Assembly: GCF_000765825.2 (NCBI RefSeq)
Contig: NZ_JRPE02000011.1
Coordinates: 1 to 64,000 of the forward strand
Source: Helicobacter magdeburgensis
Lineage (GTDB): Bacteria; Campylobacterota; Campylobacteria; Campylobacterales; Helicobacteraceae
Length of the DNA: 64,000 nucleotides
Direction of reading: 5' to 3'
Shown: positions 25,013-34,210 of the stretch, in pieces
Position numbering within the stretch: the first letter of the stretch is position 1
Layout: each line of letters opens with the position of its first letter
Made by a program: the position numbers and the translations under genes
The notes under the pieces: model-generated
Databases searched by the model: none
Seen by the model: only the letters and a program-made list of their open reading frames with translations
Told to the model about the DNA's origin: nothing

Positions 25013-26227
25013 ATGAATTTACAAACTCTCAAAGCAGCCTATCCAAAAGCTCTTCCCTACCATATCGGCGGTAAAGTTACCACACAACCACGCAAACGCT
25101 TACGCTCCATTGATGAGCTAGGGCTTGCCTACACGCCCGGTGTCGCTGTGCCTTGCAAGCAGATAGAAGCTGAACCTTTAAGTGCGTATGATTACACATC
25201 AAAGAGCAACCTTGTAGCTGTTATTAGTAATGGCACAGCGGTGCTTGGGCTTGGCGATATAGGGGCAATGGCAAGTAAGCCTGTAATGGAGGGCAAGGCG
25301 ATTTTATTTAAAACTTTTGCCGGAGTTGATGCCTTTGATATTGAAGTGAATGAAAAAGATGTGGATAAGTTTGTGAGCGTTGTCAAGGCGATTTCCCCTA
25401 CTTTTGGGGGCATTAACCTTGAAGATATTAAGGCTCCGGAGTGTTTTGAGATTGAAAGGCGTTTGATTGAAGAGCTTGATATTCCTGTAATGCACGATGA
25501 TCAGCACGGCACAGCAATCATCTCAACCGCAGCGATTATTAATGCTTTACACTTGGTGAATAAAAAGGTAGAAGAGATTAAAGTCGTTGTCTTTGGTGCG
25601 GGGGCAGCGGCAGTGGCTTGTGCTAAGATGTATAAAGCCCTTGGGGTTAAGAATCTTGTGATGTTTGATTCTAAAGGGGCGATTACAGAGGATAGAACTG
25701 ATTTAAATGCGTTAAAAAGAGAGTTTGCTTGTAAGGGGCATTATAGCTCTTATAAAGATGCGTTAAATGGGGCAGATGTGCTACTTGGGCTATCAAAAGG
25801 GGATTTGTTAAAGGCAGAAGACATTATGGGTATGAATGAATCTCCGCTTATCTTTGCTCTCAGTAACCCCACACCCGAGATTATGCCAGAAGTTGTGAAA
25901 AAAGCAAGACCTGATGCGATTGTTGCTACTGGACGCAGTGATTTTCCAAACCAAATTAATAATGTGCTAGGCTTCCCTTATATTTTCAAAGGTGCGTTAA
26001 AAGTGAGAGCAAGTAAGATTAATGAAGAGATGAAATTTGCCGCTGCTAGAGCGATAGCAAATCTTGCACGAGAGCCAATCACACAAAAACTTGAAGAACT
26101 TTTAAAGCAAAAAGTGAGCTTTGGCAAGGAATACATAATCCCCTCAGCCTTTGATGAGCGACTTGATGAAGTAGTAAGCAAAGCCGTAGCAGATGCGGCA
26201 ATCGCAAGTGGCGTGGCAAGAATCTAA
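25013..26227 (+). CDS. Malic enzyme (oxaloacetate-decarboxylating)
   Basis: 404-residue short-form malic enzyme converting malate to pyruvate and CO2 with NAD(P). [13 protein letters not shown] (about 41-53), the metal-binding HDDQHGTA (about 161-168) and the Rossmann loop [10 protein letters not shown] (about 196-205) are intact. No phosphotransacetylase domain is fused. It stands alone with its own ribosome site (AAAGGATCTCCT) and ends in a 12-bp hairpin shared with a convergent gene. It supplies pyruvate and possibly NADPH from C4 acids. Confidence 0.92.
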   Translation: MNLQTLKAAYPKALPYHIGGKVTTQPRKRLRSIDELGLAYTPGVAVPCKQIEAEPLSAYDYTSKSNLVAVISNGTAVLGLGDIGAMASKPVMEGKAILFKTFAGVDAFDIEVNEKDVDKFVSVVKAISPTFGGINLEDIKAPECFEIERRLIEELDIPVMHDDQHGTAIISTAAIINALHLVNKKVEEIKVVVFGAGAAAVACAKMYKALGVKNLVMFDSKGAITEDRTDLNALKREFACKGHYSSYKDALNGADVLLGLSKGDLLKAEDIMGMNESPLIFALSNPTPEIMPEVVKKARPDAIVATGRSDFPNQINNVLGFPYIFKGALKVRASKINEEMKFAAARAIANLAREPITQKLEELLKQKVSFGKEYIIPSAFDERLDEVVSKAVADAAIASGVARI

Positions 26228-26247
26228 TCTTAACAAATTTCTTCATT

Positions 26248-26284
26248 CAGGATTCTAGGACAGCAAATATAACCTAGAATCCTG
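26248..26284. terminator. 12-bp hairpin between convergent genes
   Basis: CAGGATTCTAGG (26248-26259) pairs exactly with CCTAGAATCCTG (26273-26284) across a 13-base loop. It lies between the convergent malic enzyme and the lysozyme-fold gene and can serve as a bidirectional terminator. Confidence 0.65.
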
Positions 26285-26310
26285 CTTGAGCAAACAATAA
26301 AACATCAACC

Positions 26311-27036
26311 CTACTCCTCCAAAATAACAAACCTTTCTCTATCCTTACTTTCTATGCTTTTGTGATTTTGCCTAAAATCTGCCACAGAATCTTTGATTTT
26401 GGCGTTTTTCTCGCTCAACACAGCTTGTGTAGCGGTGTTTAGAAACTCTACTGCATAATCTTTCTTAGCAAGGCGTGCTGTACTTGAACTCACTTTTGGA
26501 ATATAGCCTTGCAGCTCCTTTACTCGCTTTGCGACATCTTCAAAATACGCCTGTGCCATTTTATCCCGCTCCTTGTCCTTTTCCCAGCTAAAGCCTTTGT
26601 TATAAGACTTTATGACTTCATACCAATTCCCCTTCCGCACCTTATGCCAATAGCTTAGCTCTTCTAATGCGGTTTGTGAAGCAAACTCATCATCTCGCAT
26701 AAGTAGCTCTCCTACCATATTCCGCATAAATGCAGAATCCTTTTGCTTATGCTTTTTGATAATGCCCGGAATATGTGCGTGGTAGATTCCCGCTGATGGA
26801 TCAGCAAAATTTACCCTATATTCCCCCGCACAAGATTCCTTCCACGCAATAGCCGCCATTGTGTAGCCAAAGCCACTTTTTGCACCATATTTGAATGCCT
26901 TTAAAATCACTTGCTTTTGATTTTTATTAAACTTCTTTGGCTCAACGCATTTACCCTCTATCTTATGCAATGGCAAAGCACTCATCTCACCCAAAAAAAC
27001 GCATAAACAAAACATACAAAACCAAACTTTTCTCAC
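26311..27036 (-). CDS. Secreted lysozyme-fold (SLT-like) protein
   Basis: 241 residues with a signal peptide (about 1-20) and a lytic-transglycosylase-like core: AIAWKESCAG (about 62-71) holds a candidate catalytic Glu, followed by DPSAGIYHAHIP and the helix ending SYNKGFSW. The C-terminal third is lysine-rich and coiled. It probably cleaves peptidoglycan in the periplasm, but motifs are weaker than in Slt/MltC. The start is GTG 27036 after GGGAGA. It is divergent from glyS. Confidence 0.65.
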   Translation of the reverse strand: MRKVWFCMFCLCVFLGEMSALPLHKIEGKCVEPKKFNKNQKQVILKAFKYGAKSGFGYTMAAIAWKESCAGEYRVNFADPSAGIYHAHIPGIIKKHKQKDSAFMRNMVGELLMRDDEFASQTALEELSYWHKVRKGNWYEVIKSYNKGFSWEKDKERDKMAQAYFEDVAKRVKELQGYIPKVSSSTARLAKKDYAVEFLNTATQAVLSEKNAKIKDSVADFRQNHKSIESKDRERFVILEE

Positions 27037-27110
27037 AGAATCTCCCTTATTTTCACACTTCTTTTCACAAAATTTGCCGCTTTTAAATCACTTTTTAATA
27101 ACAATGCCGT

Positions 27111-27116
27111 TACAAT
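27111..27116 (+). promoter_or_regulatory. -10 box TACAAT for glyS
   Basis: TACAAT lies 32 bases upstream of the glyS start codon, after an AT-rich stretch. It is a plausible housekeeping -10 without an extended TG. Confidence 0.4.
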
Positions 27117-27147
27117 CACGCAATCATATCTAAAAAAAGGAATATCC

Positions 27148-29238
27148 TTGAAATCACACTTACCCTTGCTTATTGAGATTCTTACCGAAGAGCTTCCCGC
27201 ACTGCCTTTGCTAAAAGAGCTACCACATATTATTCAAAAATGGCAGAATATCGCTAAAAAACATAATATCAGCTCTACTCCTACATTGTATTATACGCCT
27301 AGACGCCTTGTGTTGTATGAAGAGGGCTTTTTAGCTCACACGCCAGATTCTCTCATAGAATCTTATGGTCCCCCTTTAAGCATTGCCTACATTGATGGGG
27401 ATAAAACAAAGGGCTTAAGCAAAGCCGGAGAGAGCTTTTATAAAAAAAATAATTTGCCCCTTGATTATGAGCTTGAGACAAGAATAAAAGATAATAAAGA
27501 AGTGCTGTATTATGCTATTACGCAAAAGGGTGTGAAAACTTCTAGCCTTTTAGAATCTATGGTGATAGAATGGCTTCATTCATTGCAATTTGGCAAAAGT
27601 ATGTTTTGGGGCGATGTGGAACAGAGCTTTATCCGCCCTGTGAGAAATATCCTTATTTTACTAGGGGAGCAAAGCATTTGCGTAAATGCCTTTAATCGCC
27701 ACTTTGGCAAAGTAGCACAAACTTTTGTGCATAGAGATGTGAGCTTTGAGCCTTTTAATATTGCTTCCATAGAGCAGTATTTTGATACGCTAAAAAATAA
27801 TTTTGTCATTCTTAATCAGCACGAACGCAAGGAGCTTATCCTTAGCCAAATCGCTACGCTTGAATCTACTCATAAGATTAAGGTTGAAATTGATACAGAT
27901 TTGCTAAATGAGATTGTAGCTATTACAGAATATCCGCGAGCGGCGTATGGGAGCTTTGATTCTAGCTTCCTTGCCTTGCCTAGTGAAGTTATCATTACTT
28001 CTATGAAAGAAAATCAACGCTACTTTGCGACTTATAAAGATTCTGTGCTTCATAATGGCTTTGTGCTTGTGTCTAACTCCACAGCTAAAGATTTAAGCCC
28101 CATCGTGCAGGGTAACCAAAAGGTGCTAAAAGCACGACTTGCTGATGCGATGTTTTTCTATGAAAATGACTTGAAAAAGGGCTTTACACCCGAGCTTTTA
28201 GAGCAGATTGTTTTTGTTGAAGATCTAGGCTCTTTGCTTGATAAATCTAAGCGTGAATCTGCCCTAGCTAACGCCCTTTTAGAATCTTTTGCCCCTGCTT
28301 TAGATTCAATGGATACGCCTAAAGATGAAGCAAGGCAGATTCTCACCCAAGCCACGAAATATGCTAAGGCTGATTTGCTGACTGAAATGGTATATGAATT
28401 TACCGAGTTGCAGGGCGTTATGGGCTATTACTATGCAAAAAGTTTTGGTATGCACCCACTTGTTGCTCTTGCCATTAAGGAGCAATACCTGCCCACAGGT
28501 GAAGATTCTGCCCTACCTAGCCATATTCTAAGTGCGATTTTAGCCCTAAGCATTAAGCTTGATAATATTTTTGCCCTTTTTAGTATTGATAAGATTCCAA
28601 CCGGCTCAAAAGACCCCTTTGCCCTAAGACGCGCAGCAAATGGTGTGATAAAAATCATCACACATTATGATTTAGACTTTGACTTACTCTATGATATACC
28701 AAGGCTTTATCAAGCAGGGGGCTATAAACCAAGTGATATCAAACGCATAGAGCAGTTTTTCATTGAACGCTTAGAGGGGGCTTTGAAAATCAATCCTTCA
28801 ATTATCCGCAGTGTGCTAAAGGCACGTGTGAATAACAAAAGGGTGCTAAACCTTAAAAACATTATCCGCAATGCCAAGGCGTTAAATGCGTTTTTTGAAA
28901 AAAGTGATAAACAAGCTTTGGTAAGTCTCTTTAAGCGTGTGGCAAATATTTTAAGCGATGAGATTAAGCCCACACATATTGATGAATCTTTACTCAAACT
29001 CCCCGAAGAAATCGCCCTTTTTCAAGCCCTAAAATCGCTTAAATCTCAAACATTTACCGCAGATGCAGATTCTCAAATCACGACACTTTTTAGATTAAAA
29101 GAGCCTTTGGAAGCGTTTTTTAACTCTGTGCTTGTCAATGATGAAAACAACGCCATAAAAACCAATCGGCAAATGCTTGTCTTTAGTGTGCATAGCGAGT
29201 TTCTCCGCATAGGTGATATGAGAGAAATCACATTGTGA
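27148..29238 (+). CDS. glyS: Glycyl-tRNA synthetase beta subunit, TTG start
   Basis: 696-residue subunit of the alpha2-beta2 GlyRS; it carries tRNA recognition and editing-like HD and anticodon-binding parts. The N-terminus LLIEILTEELPALPL is the family hallmark, with FWGDVEQSFIRPVRNIL (about 153-169) and KDPFALRRAANGV (about 488-500) further on. The start is TTG 27148 preceded by AAAGGAATATCC; no ATG lies between the ribosome site and the conserved N-terminus. glyQ is not in the window. It overlaps the permease by four bases. Confidence 0.95.
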   Translation: MKSHLPLLIEILTEELPALPLLKELPHIIQKWQNIAKKHNISSTPTLYYTPRRLVLYEEGFLAHTPDSLIESYGPPLSIAYIDGDKTKGLSKAGESFYKKNNLPLDYELETRIKDNKEVLYYAITQKGVKTSSLLESMVIEWLHSLQFGKSMFWGDVEQSFIRPVRNILILLGEQSICVNAFNRHFGKVAQTFVHRDVSFEPFNIASIEQYFDTLKNNFVILNQHERKELILSQIATLESTHKIKVEIDTDLLNEIVAITEYPRAAYGSFDSSFLALPSEVIITSMKENQRYFATYKDSVLHNGFVLVSNSTAKDLSPIVQGNQKVLKARLADAMFFYENDLKKGFTPELLEQIVFVEDLGSLLDKSKRESALANALLESFAPALDSMDTPKDEARQILTQATKYAKADLLTEMVYEFTELQGVMGYYYAKSFGMHPLVALAIKEQYLPTGEDSALPSHILSAILALSIKLDNIFALFSIDKIPTGSKDPFALRRAANGVIKIITHYDLDFDLLYDIPRLYQAGGYKPSDIKRIEQFFIERLEGALKINPSIIRSVLKARVNNKRVLNLKNIIRNAKALNAFFEKSDKQALVSLFKRVANILSDEIKPTHIDESLLKLPEEIALFQALKSLKSQTFTADADSQITTLFRLKEPLEAFFNSVLVNDENNAIKTNRQMLVFSVHSEFLRIGDMREITL

Positions 29239-30350
29239 GACATTTTTATTCCATATTTTTGCTTGAAGCAAAGAGCATTTTTACTTCGGTATCGGCAATG
29301 CTCATTATTTTTGGTGGCTCACTCTTTTATCTTTTTCTCTACCCTACACCTTATTATAATGATGTCGTGGCTAAGCAAAAAATCGCCATTATTGATTATG
29401 ATAGCTCCACTTCATCGCGAGAGCTTATCACCTTTTTTAGAGCCTCGCCGTATTTGGAGGTGGTGGAGATTTTAGATAATCCTAGCATTGCCCAAGAGAT
29501 GATAGAATCTAATCAAATCTATGGGCTTATCACCATACCGCATAATTTTGAAAAGCACCTCTATCAGCAGATTCCACCCACTCTATCCATTATGGCAAAT
29601 GCGTCATATTTACTGATTTATGGCTCTATTGCTAATGCGGCGGCTGATGTGATAAGCGCGTTTAATGCTAATCTTACAATCAAAATAGAAGAACACGAGA
29701 TTTTATCCCCACGCCTTATTCCACTTTTTAACCCATCAATGGGTTATATTAACTACACTTTAGCTCCCGTGCTTATTTTTATCCTACACCAAACGCTTGT
29801 AGCTGGAGCTGGAATCATCGGTGGGACGCAAAATCAGCAGTATAATCAAGGAGTGAGAAACTACTATGCAAGTGCCAATCCACTTATCATTGTGCTATCA
29901 AAGATTTTTGTATTTTTCTGTATTTATGTTGTGCTTTTTACATTTTATTTTGGCTTTGCGTATGAGTTTTATGGCGTGAATGTCAATGCGCATATTCTTG
30001 ATTTTTGGCTTTTTAGCATAGGTTTTATTTTATCCACCGCCTCATTTGGTGTGTTTTTTGGCACACTCTTACCCAAGCGTGCTTACTCAACGCAAATCAT
30101 TATGTTAGCCTCAATGCCTATTGTCTTTTTGCTAGGATTTATATGGCCCAAAGCCCAAATTGCCCCTTGGGCGAGTGATATTATCGCTTTTCTCCCAGCC
30201 TATCACGGCATTAATGGACTTTTAGAACTCAATCAAATGGGTGCGAGTTTTAGCAGTATTTGGGGGTATTTTTTAAATCTGCTCTTTTTGTGTTTATTGT
30301 ATATTGGTGCGAGCGTATGGGTGATTTACAAAAAAAACAAAGCGAATTGA
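29235..30350 (+). CDS. ABC-2 type exporter permease
   Basis: 371-residue membrane protein with one N-terminal helix (about 15-35), a periplasmic domain (about 40-170) and five C-terminal helices (from about 175), the layout of YhiH/YbhR/HlyB-like ABC-2 permeases. It starts at GTG overlapping the glyS stop (GTGA). No ATPase or membrane-fusion gene is adjacent, so its partners are encoded elsewhere. Substrate unknown; the family exports drugs or lipids. Confidence 0.8.
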   Translation: MRHFYSIFLLEAKSIFTSVSAMLIIFGGSLFYLFLYPTPYYNDVVAKQKIAIIDYDSSTSSRELITFFRASPYLEVVEILDNPSIAQEMIESNQIYGLITIPHNFEKHLYQQIPPTLSIMANASYLLIYGSIANAAADVISAFNANLTIKIEEHEILSPRLIPLFNPSMGYINYTLAPVLIFILHQTLVAGAGIIGGTQNQQYNQGVRNYYASANPLIIVLSKIFVFFCIYVVLFTFYFGFAYEFYGVNVNAHILDFWLFSIGFILSTASFGVFFGTLLPKRAYSTQIIMLASMPIVFLLGFIWPKAQIAPWASDIIAFLPAYHGINGLLELNQMGASFSSIWGYFLNLLFLCLLYIGASVWVIYKKNKAN

Positions 30351-30369
30351 GTGAGATTCTAAAATAAAG

Positions 30370-30400
30370 AAAGCACAAGTGTCTTAACTTCTTGTGCTTT
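30370..30400. terminator. Hairpin between convergent permease and tsf
   Basis: AAAGCACAAG (30370-30379) pairs with CTTGTGCTTT (30391-30400) across 11 bases. The stem is flanked by A and T runs on both sides, so it can end transcription in both directions. Confidence 0.7.
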
Positions 30401-30421
30401 TATAAATACGAAGTTGAAAGC

Positions 30422-31489
30422 TTACTGCATTTGGGCGGCGACTTCAGCAGCAAAATCCTCTACTTTTTTCTCAATGCCTTCACCTAATTCAAAGCGGACA
30501 TATTCCACAATCTCTATGCTATCATCTAACTCTTGCGATTTAGAATCTAGCACTTGAGCAATGGTCTTTTTATCGTCCATTACATAAAACTGCCCCAAAA
30601 GCGTCATTCTTTGATCAAGCAAGGTGCTATCAGCGATAAATCGCTCCATTTGACCGGGCAAAATCTTATCCCAAATCTGCTCTGGCTTACCTTGAGCTTT
30701 TAAATCCTCGCGTAATTGTGTTTCCTTAGCTTTCAGCACAGATTCATTTAATTCACTACGGCTAATGTATTCTGGAATCTTATGCAGTGGCTTACCAAGT
30801 CGTTGGAGCTCTTCATTCTCTTTTTTCAATTCAGCGATAATAGCAACCTTTTCTTTTTGGATAAATTCACTATCAAGCTCTGTATAGCTTAGCACTTGAG
30901 GCTTCATCGCTGCTGCGTGCATACAAATACTTTTAGCGAGTTCCACACAGGCATTTTTTGAAGAATCTTTGCCATATTTCATAGCAATCAGCACACCCAC
31001 ACGCCCATTAGAATGCACATAGCCATTCACAATGCCATTGCCCTTTGCTTCTAGCGTGGTAACACGCCTAACAACGATATTTTCACCAATCTTAGCGATA
31101 TTTTGCTGGAGATACTCTTCAAACTTCACGCCCTCAACGCTCATACTTTGCAAGCTCTGTGTGCAAGAAAGTGTGTTCTCATACACCACCTTTGCTGTCC
31201 TATCCACAAGCTCTTTAAATGTATCGTTTTTAGCCACAAAGTCAGTTTCAGAATTTATCTCAATCATACTTGCTTTGCTAAAATCACTTGCTACTTCCAC
31301 ACTCACAACGCCTTCACTAGCCACTCTATCCGCTTTTTTAGCCGCTTTACTCAAACCTTTTTCACGCAGATATTCTACGGCTTTTTGTAAATCGCCATTG
31401 GTCTCCACAAGTGCCTTTTTACAATCCATCATTCCCGCGTCAGTCATCTCGCGGAGTTGCTTTACAAGCTGTGCTGGAATATCTGCCAT
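30422..31489 (-). CDS. tsf: Elongation factor Ts
   Basis: 355-residue nucleotide exchange factor for EF-Tu. The N-terminal UBA-like domain with LREMTDAGMMDCKKAL (about 12-27) and the INSETDFVAKND motif (about 77-88) that contacts EF-Tu are present. Length is typical of Campylobacterota, which have a long dimerisation part. It starts one base after rpsB ends and is co-transcribed with it, as in most bacteria. Confidence 0.97.
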   Translation of the reverse strand: MADIPAQLVKQLREMTDAGMMDCKKALVETNGDLQKAVEYLREKGLSKAAKKADRVASEGVVSVEVASDFSKASMIEINSETDFVAKNDTFKELVDRTAKVVYENTLSCTQSLQSMSVEGVKFEEYLQQNIAKIGENIVVRRVTTLEAKGNGIVNGYVHSNGRVGVLIAMKYGKDSSKNACVELAKSICMHAAAMKPQVLSYTELDSEFIQKEKVAIIAELKKENEELQRLGKPLHKIPEYISRSELNESVLKAKETQLREDLKAQGKPEQIWDKILPGQMERFIADSTLLDQRMTLLGQFYVMDDKKTIAQVLDSKSQELDDSIEIVEYVRFELGEGIEKKVEDFAAEVAAQMQ

Positions 31490-31490
31490 T

Positions 31491-32279
31491 TTACGCCTCC
31501 TCTTGTGTGCTGCTTTCTTCGGCTTTCACTTCATCAAGCAGTTCTTGCTTTTCAGATTCAGTTGCTGGAATCACCTCGCCTTGCTCATCTTGCAAGTCTT
31601 TGTTTTCAGCCCTGCCCTCTAAAATCGCCTCACTTATCTCTTTGCAGAAAAGCTGGATTGAGCGAATTGCATCATCATTGCCCGGAATTGGATAATCCAC
31701 CATATCAGGGTCGCAGTTTGTATCAAGCGGTGCAACAACGGGAATCCCAAGCCTTCTAGCTTCCGCCACAGCGATTTTTTCCTTCGCCGCATCAATGACA
31801 AAAATCATATCCGGGGCTTTTTTCATATGACGCACACCGCCTAAGTATTTATCAAGCTTTTCTTTCTTGCGTTGGAGCATTAGCTTTTCTTTCTTAGTCA
31901 GCAAGTCAATCTGCCCACTATTTTCCATCTCTTCAATAATCTCTAGCTTGCGGACTGATTTTTTAATCGTGCTAAAGTTTGTAAGCATACCGCCAAGCCA
32001 ACGATAATTCACATAGGGTGCATTCACAGATTCAGCATAAGCTTTGAGCGTCTCGCTTGCTTGTTTCTTTGTGCCTACAAACATAATGACTTTACCTTCA
32101 CTCGCGGCTTCTTTGACAATATTGTAAGTGTAGCGGAAATAACGCAAAGTCTTTTGTAAGTCAATAATGTGGATATTTTTTCTCACGCCAAAGATAAAGC
32201 GTTTCATCTTTGGATTCCAGCGGCGTGTTTGATGCCCAAAATGCACACCGCACTCTAATAAATCTTTCATCGTTACCAT
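31491..32279 (-). CDS. rpsB: 30S ribosomal protein S2
   Basis: 262 residues. The N-terminus [19 protein letters not shown] and the helices FVGTKKQA and [11 protein letters not shown] are diagnostic for S2. The C-terminus has an acidic, glutamate-rich tail (from about 225). ATG 32279 follows AAGGAGAACC. It heads the rpsB-tsf operon, whose expression is usually autoregulated by S2 at the leader. Confidence 0.97.
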   Translation of the reverse strand: MVTMKDLLECGVHFGHQTRRWNPKMKRFIFGVRKNIHIIDLQKTLRYFRYTYNIVKEAASEGKVIMFVGTKKQASETLKAYAESVNAPYVNYRWLGGMLTNFSTIKKSVRKLEIIEEMENSGQIDLLTKKEKLMLQRKKEKLDKYLGGVRHMKKAPDMIFVIDAAKEKIAVAEARRLGIPVVAPLDTNCDPDMVDYPIPGNDDAIRSIQLFCKEISEAILEGRAENKDLQDEQGEVIPATESEKQELLDEVKAEESSTQEEA

Positions 32280-32496
32280 AGGTTCTCCTTAAAGTTTTGG
32301 TTTGTCCTCCATACCCCTTAGCAAGATTCTCACAATCCGCAGAATCCCACAACCTAACAAGGATTGGTATGTGTGAATTTTGTTGCCTTATTTTTAAACA
32401 ATCTTAAAAGTAAGGGCACACAAGAGAGTGAGATTGTAACTCTTTTTGGCTAAAAGTTGGCTTATTTTGCAGCTTAAATCCGCGACACACCACAAT
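32280..32496 (-). promoter_or_regulatory. rpsB leader/promoter region
   Basis: 217 bases between the restriction-modification methylase stop and rpsB. It must contain the rpsB promoter and leader. I cannot point to a clear -10 and see no gene or tRNA. Any S2-binding leader fold is not obvious by eye. Confidence 0.35.
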
Positions 32497-33504
32497 TTAA
32501 GCTTTATGCAAAATATGAAGATACTCAGTAGTTTTACTCTGCTTTTGCTGACGCATAGAATCTGCTTTAAAGCGTTGGTAATCCTGCTTGACACAAGCAT
32601 ACCGCCCATATTTTTTCATAAGCTTTTCTATTTTTTCTAAACTCAAAAGTCCCTCATCGTTGTAGCTTAAAAATATCCATTCAAACTGTGCATTTTGAAG
32701 CAAAAAATCAAGCGCATTCTCCACGCAGCCCTTTTTGCACCACGCTGACTTTTCATACGCTCTAAGCCCTGTTTTACCCTTTGGAATCAAGTCATCATAC
32801 AACGCAATGGTATTAAGCAAATGATAATTTGCCCCATATTCCCTAGCATTATAGGGCGGGTCAAGGTAGAGTATATCGCCACTAATTTGCGTGATAAGAT
32901 TTTGAGAATCTTCGTTAAAAACCTTATGGCTATTGTGGCTAGATTCAAACACTGCAGGGCTTAGCACAAGCTCTTTTATCGCACTTTTTTTAAGGCTTTT
33001 TAAAAACGCCCCATACACACAAGCTGTGTTTGCCACGCTATCGGCAGATTCTAGCAGTGAAGCAAGGAGAAAATAAAACTCCGCCTCATTGATAAACCCA
33101 CTTTGTCGCCACGCAGCAATTCTCTCCCTTATCCCATCAATTTTCATCGCATTTTCATCGCTAAAATACTGCCTCCCACTCCCGCTACCAAGGGCATAAT
33201 GTGTGAAAATCTTTCCCTTTTTTAAGGGCGTGTTATTTAGCATTGTTAGTAGCTCATTTGCACGAATAAGGGGAGTGTGATTAGCAATATAGTTTTGATT
33301 AAGCACGAAACTATAATATTCTTTATCATTGCTTATCACTTGCTTGACTTTTGATTTAAAAGCCCTACCCACAGCCCCTGTGCCTGCAAACAAATCGCAA
33401 AAAATAGAATCCTGCAAAGATTTAGCATTATGCTTTTTGAGCGTAGATTCTATATTTTGTTGCAAAAATGGCAGTAGCTTAAGCTTTGAGCCGATGTAGT
33501 TCAT
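32497..33504 (-). CDS. Type II N6-adenine DNA methyltransferase, CATG-type (HpyIM-like)
   Basis: 335 residues. Motif I is DLFAGTGAVGRAF (37-49) and motif IV DPPYNAREYG (215-224), an intact D12-class adenine methylase. The DPPYNARxYG-x-NYHLL segment is the one I associate with CATG methylases of the NlaIII/HpyIM group. It begins one base after the nuclease gene stop, so the two form an operon. It should protect the host genome against the NlaIII-like nuclease. Specificity is inferred from the partner and from the absence of CATG in the window. Confidence 0.85.
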   Translation of the reverse strand: MNYIGSKLKLLPFLQQNIESTLKKHNAKSLQDSIFCDLFAGTGAVGRAFKSKVKQVISNDKEYYSFVLNQNYIANHTPLIRANELLTMLNNTPLKKGKIFTHYALGSGSGRQYFSDENAMKIDGIRERIAAWRQSGFINEAEFYFLLASLLESADSVANTACVYGAFLKSLKKSAIKELVLSPAVFESSHNSHKVFNEDSQNLITQISGDILYLDPPYNAREYGANYHLLNTIALYDDLIPKGKTGLRAYEKSAWCKKGCVENALDFLLQNAQFEWIFLSYNDEGLLSLEKIEKLMKKYGRYACVKQDYQRFKADSMRQQKQSKTTEYLHILHKA

Positions 33505-33505
33505 T

Positions 33506-34189
33506 CTAATCTTTATAAAGTTTCTTTGAGATAAAGTCTGCCGCTTCTTTCGCGATTTTTTTCACACTTTCCTTGCGATATGCCACAGGATCATATTGAT
33601 AGTAGCCCACACAGCCTAGCCCACCTTCACTTTGGGCAATATATCGCTCATTACCAGCATAAAAGTCATAAGGATTACCTTTGATATTTTTCGCACTCCA
33701 GCGGGTATTTGTCTCCTTGCAGGTTTTGCAAATTTGGCGTTTTATATCATTTGCTGCTTTGCATAAAGGCTGAAAATCTTGTAGGTTTTGGCTTTGCAAA
33801 TCACTCACTCTAGCAGAATCTTTCCGCCCATCTTTGTGATCAATCTCAATTGTCGTGTTTTCACTCTTACCGCAAACGCCTAGCATTACGCATTTTTGCG
33901 TTTTGTAAAAATCTTTAATATCTTTTCGTATAGCTTGATTAAAGGCTTTTTGCGGATTGAATCCTTGCAATCTTATAGCATCAATGGCATTGCCACTTGT
34001 GAGCGATTTATCAAACTCTACAATATATGTTTTAGCTAGAGTGCTACTCGCCCGACACCAGCTTCCGCCATTGCCAAGCCGCAAAGTCTTGTATGCTCCC
34101 ACAAACTCACTTACTCTAACCCACCTTGAAAAGCCCTTGTCATCAGGCTTAGCAAGTTCTAAGAATAAATCTATCTTGCTCTGTTTCAT
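33506..34189 (-). CDS. Type II restriction endonuclease, NlaIII/IceA1-like
   Basis: 227 residues, about the full length of NlaIII (about 230). The conserved N-terminus SRWVRVSEFVGAYKTL and LGNGGSWCR (about 38-46) match the NlaIII/IceA1 family as I know it. The beta-beta-alpha-metal (HNH) core is EIDHKDGRK (115-123, H118), with N147 in KAANDIKR and a CXXC at 154-157. The expected cut site is CATG. In H. pylori most iceA1 copies are frameshifted; this one is intact. It follows rpoN by 21 bases on the same strand and precedes its methylase. Confidence 0.87.
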   Translation of the reverse strand: MKQSKIDLFLELAKPDDKGFSRWVRVSEFVGAYKTLRLGNGGSWCRASSTLAKTYIVEFDKSLTSGNAIDAIRLQGFNPQKAFNQAIRKDIKDFYKTQKCVMLGVCGKSENTTIEIDHKDGRKDSARVSDLQSQNLQDFQPLCKAANDIKRQICKTCKETNTRWSAKNIKGNPYDFYAGNERYIAQSEGGLGCVGYYQYDPVAYRKESVKKIAKEAADFISKKLYKD

Positions 34190-34210
34190 TCTTTTTATCC
34201 TAACCTACTC

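Noticed and set aside
31032-31622. 196-codon open frame opposite tsf/rpsB
   Set aside because: Antisense shadow of two certain genes with Ser/Leu-rich composition typical of antisense reading.
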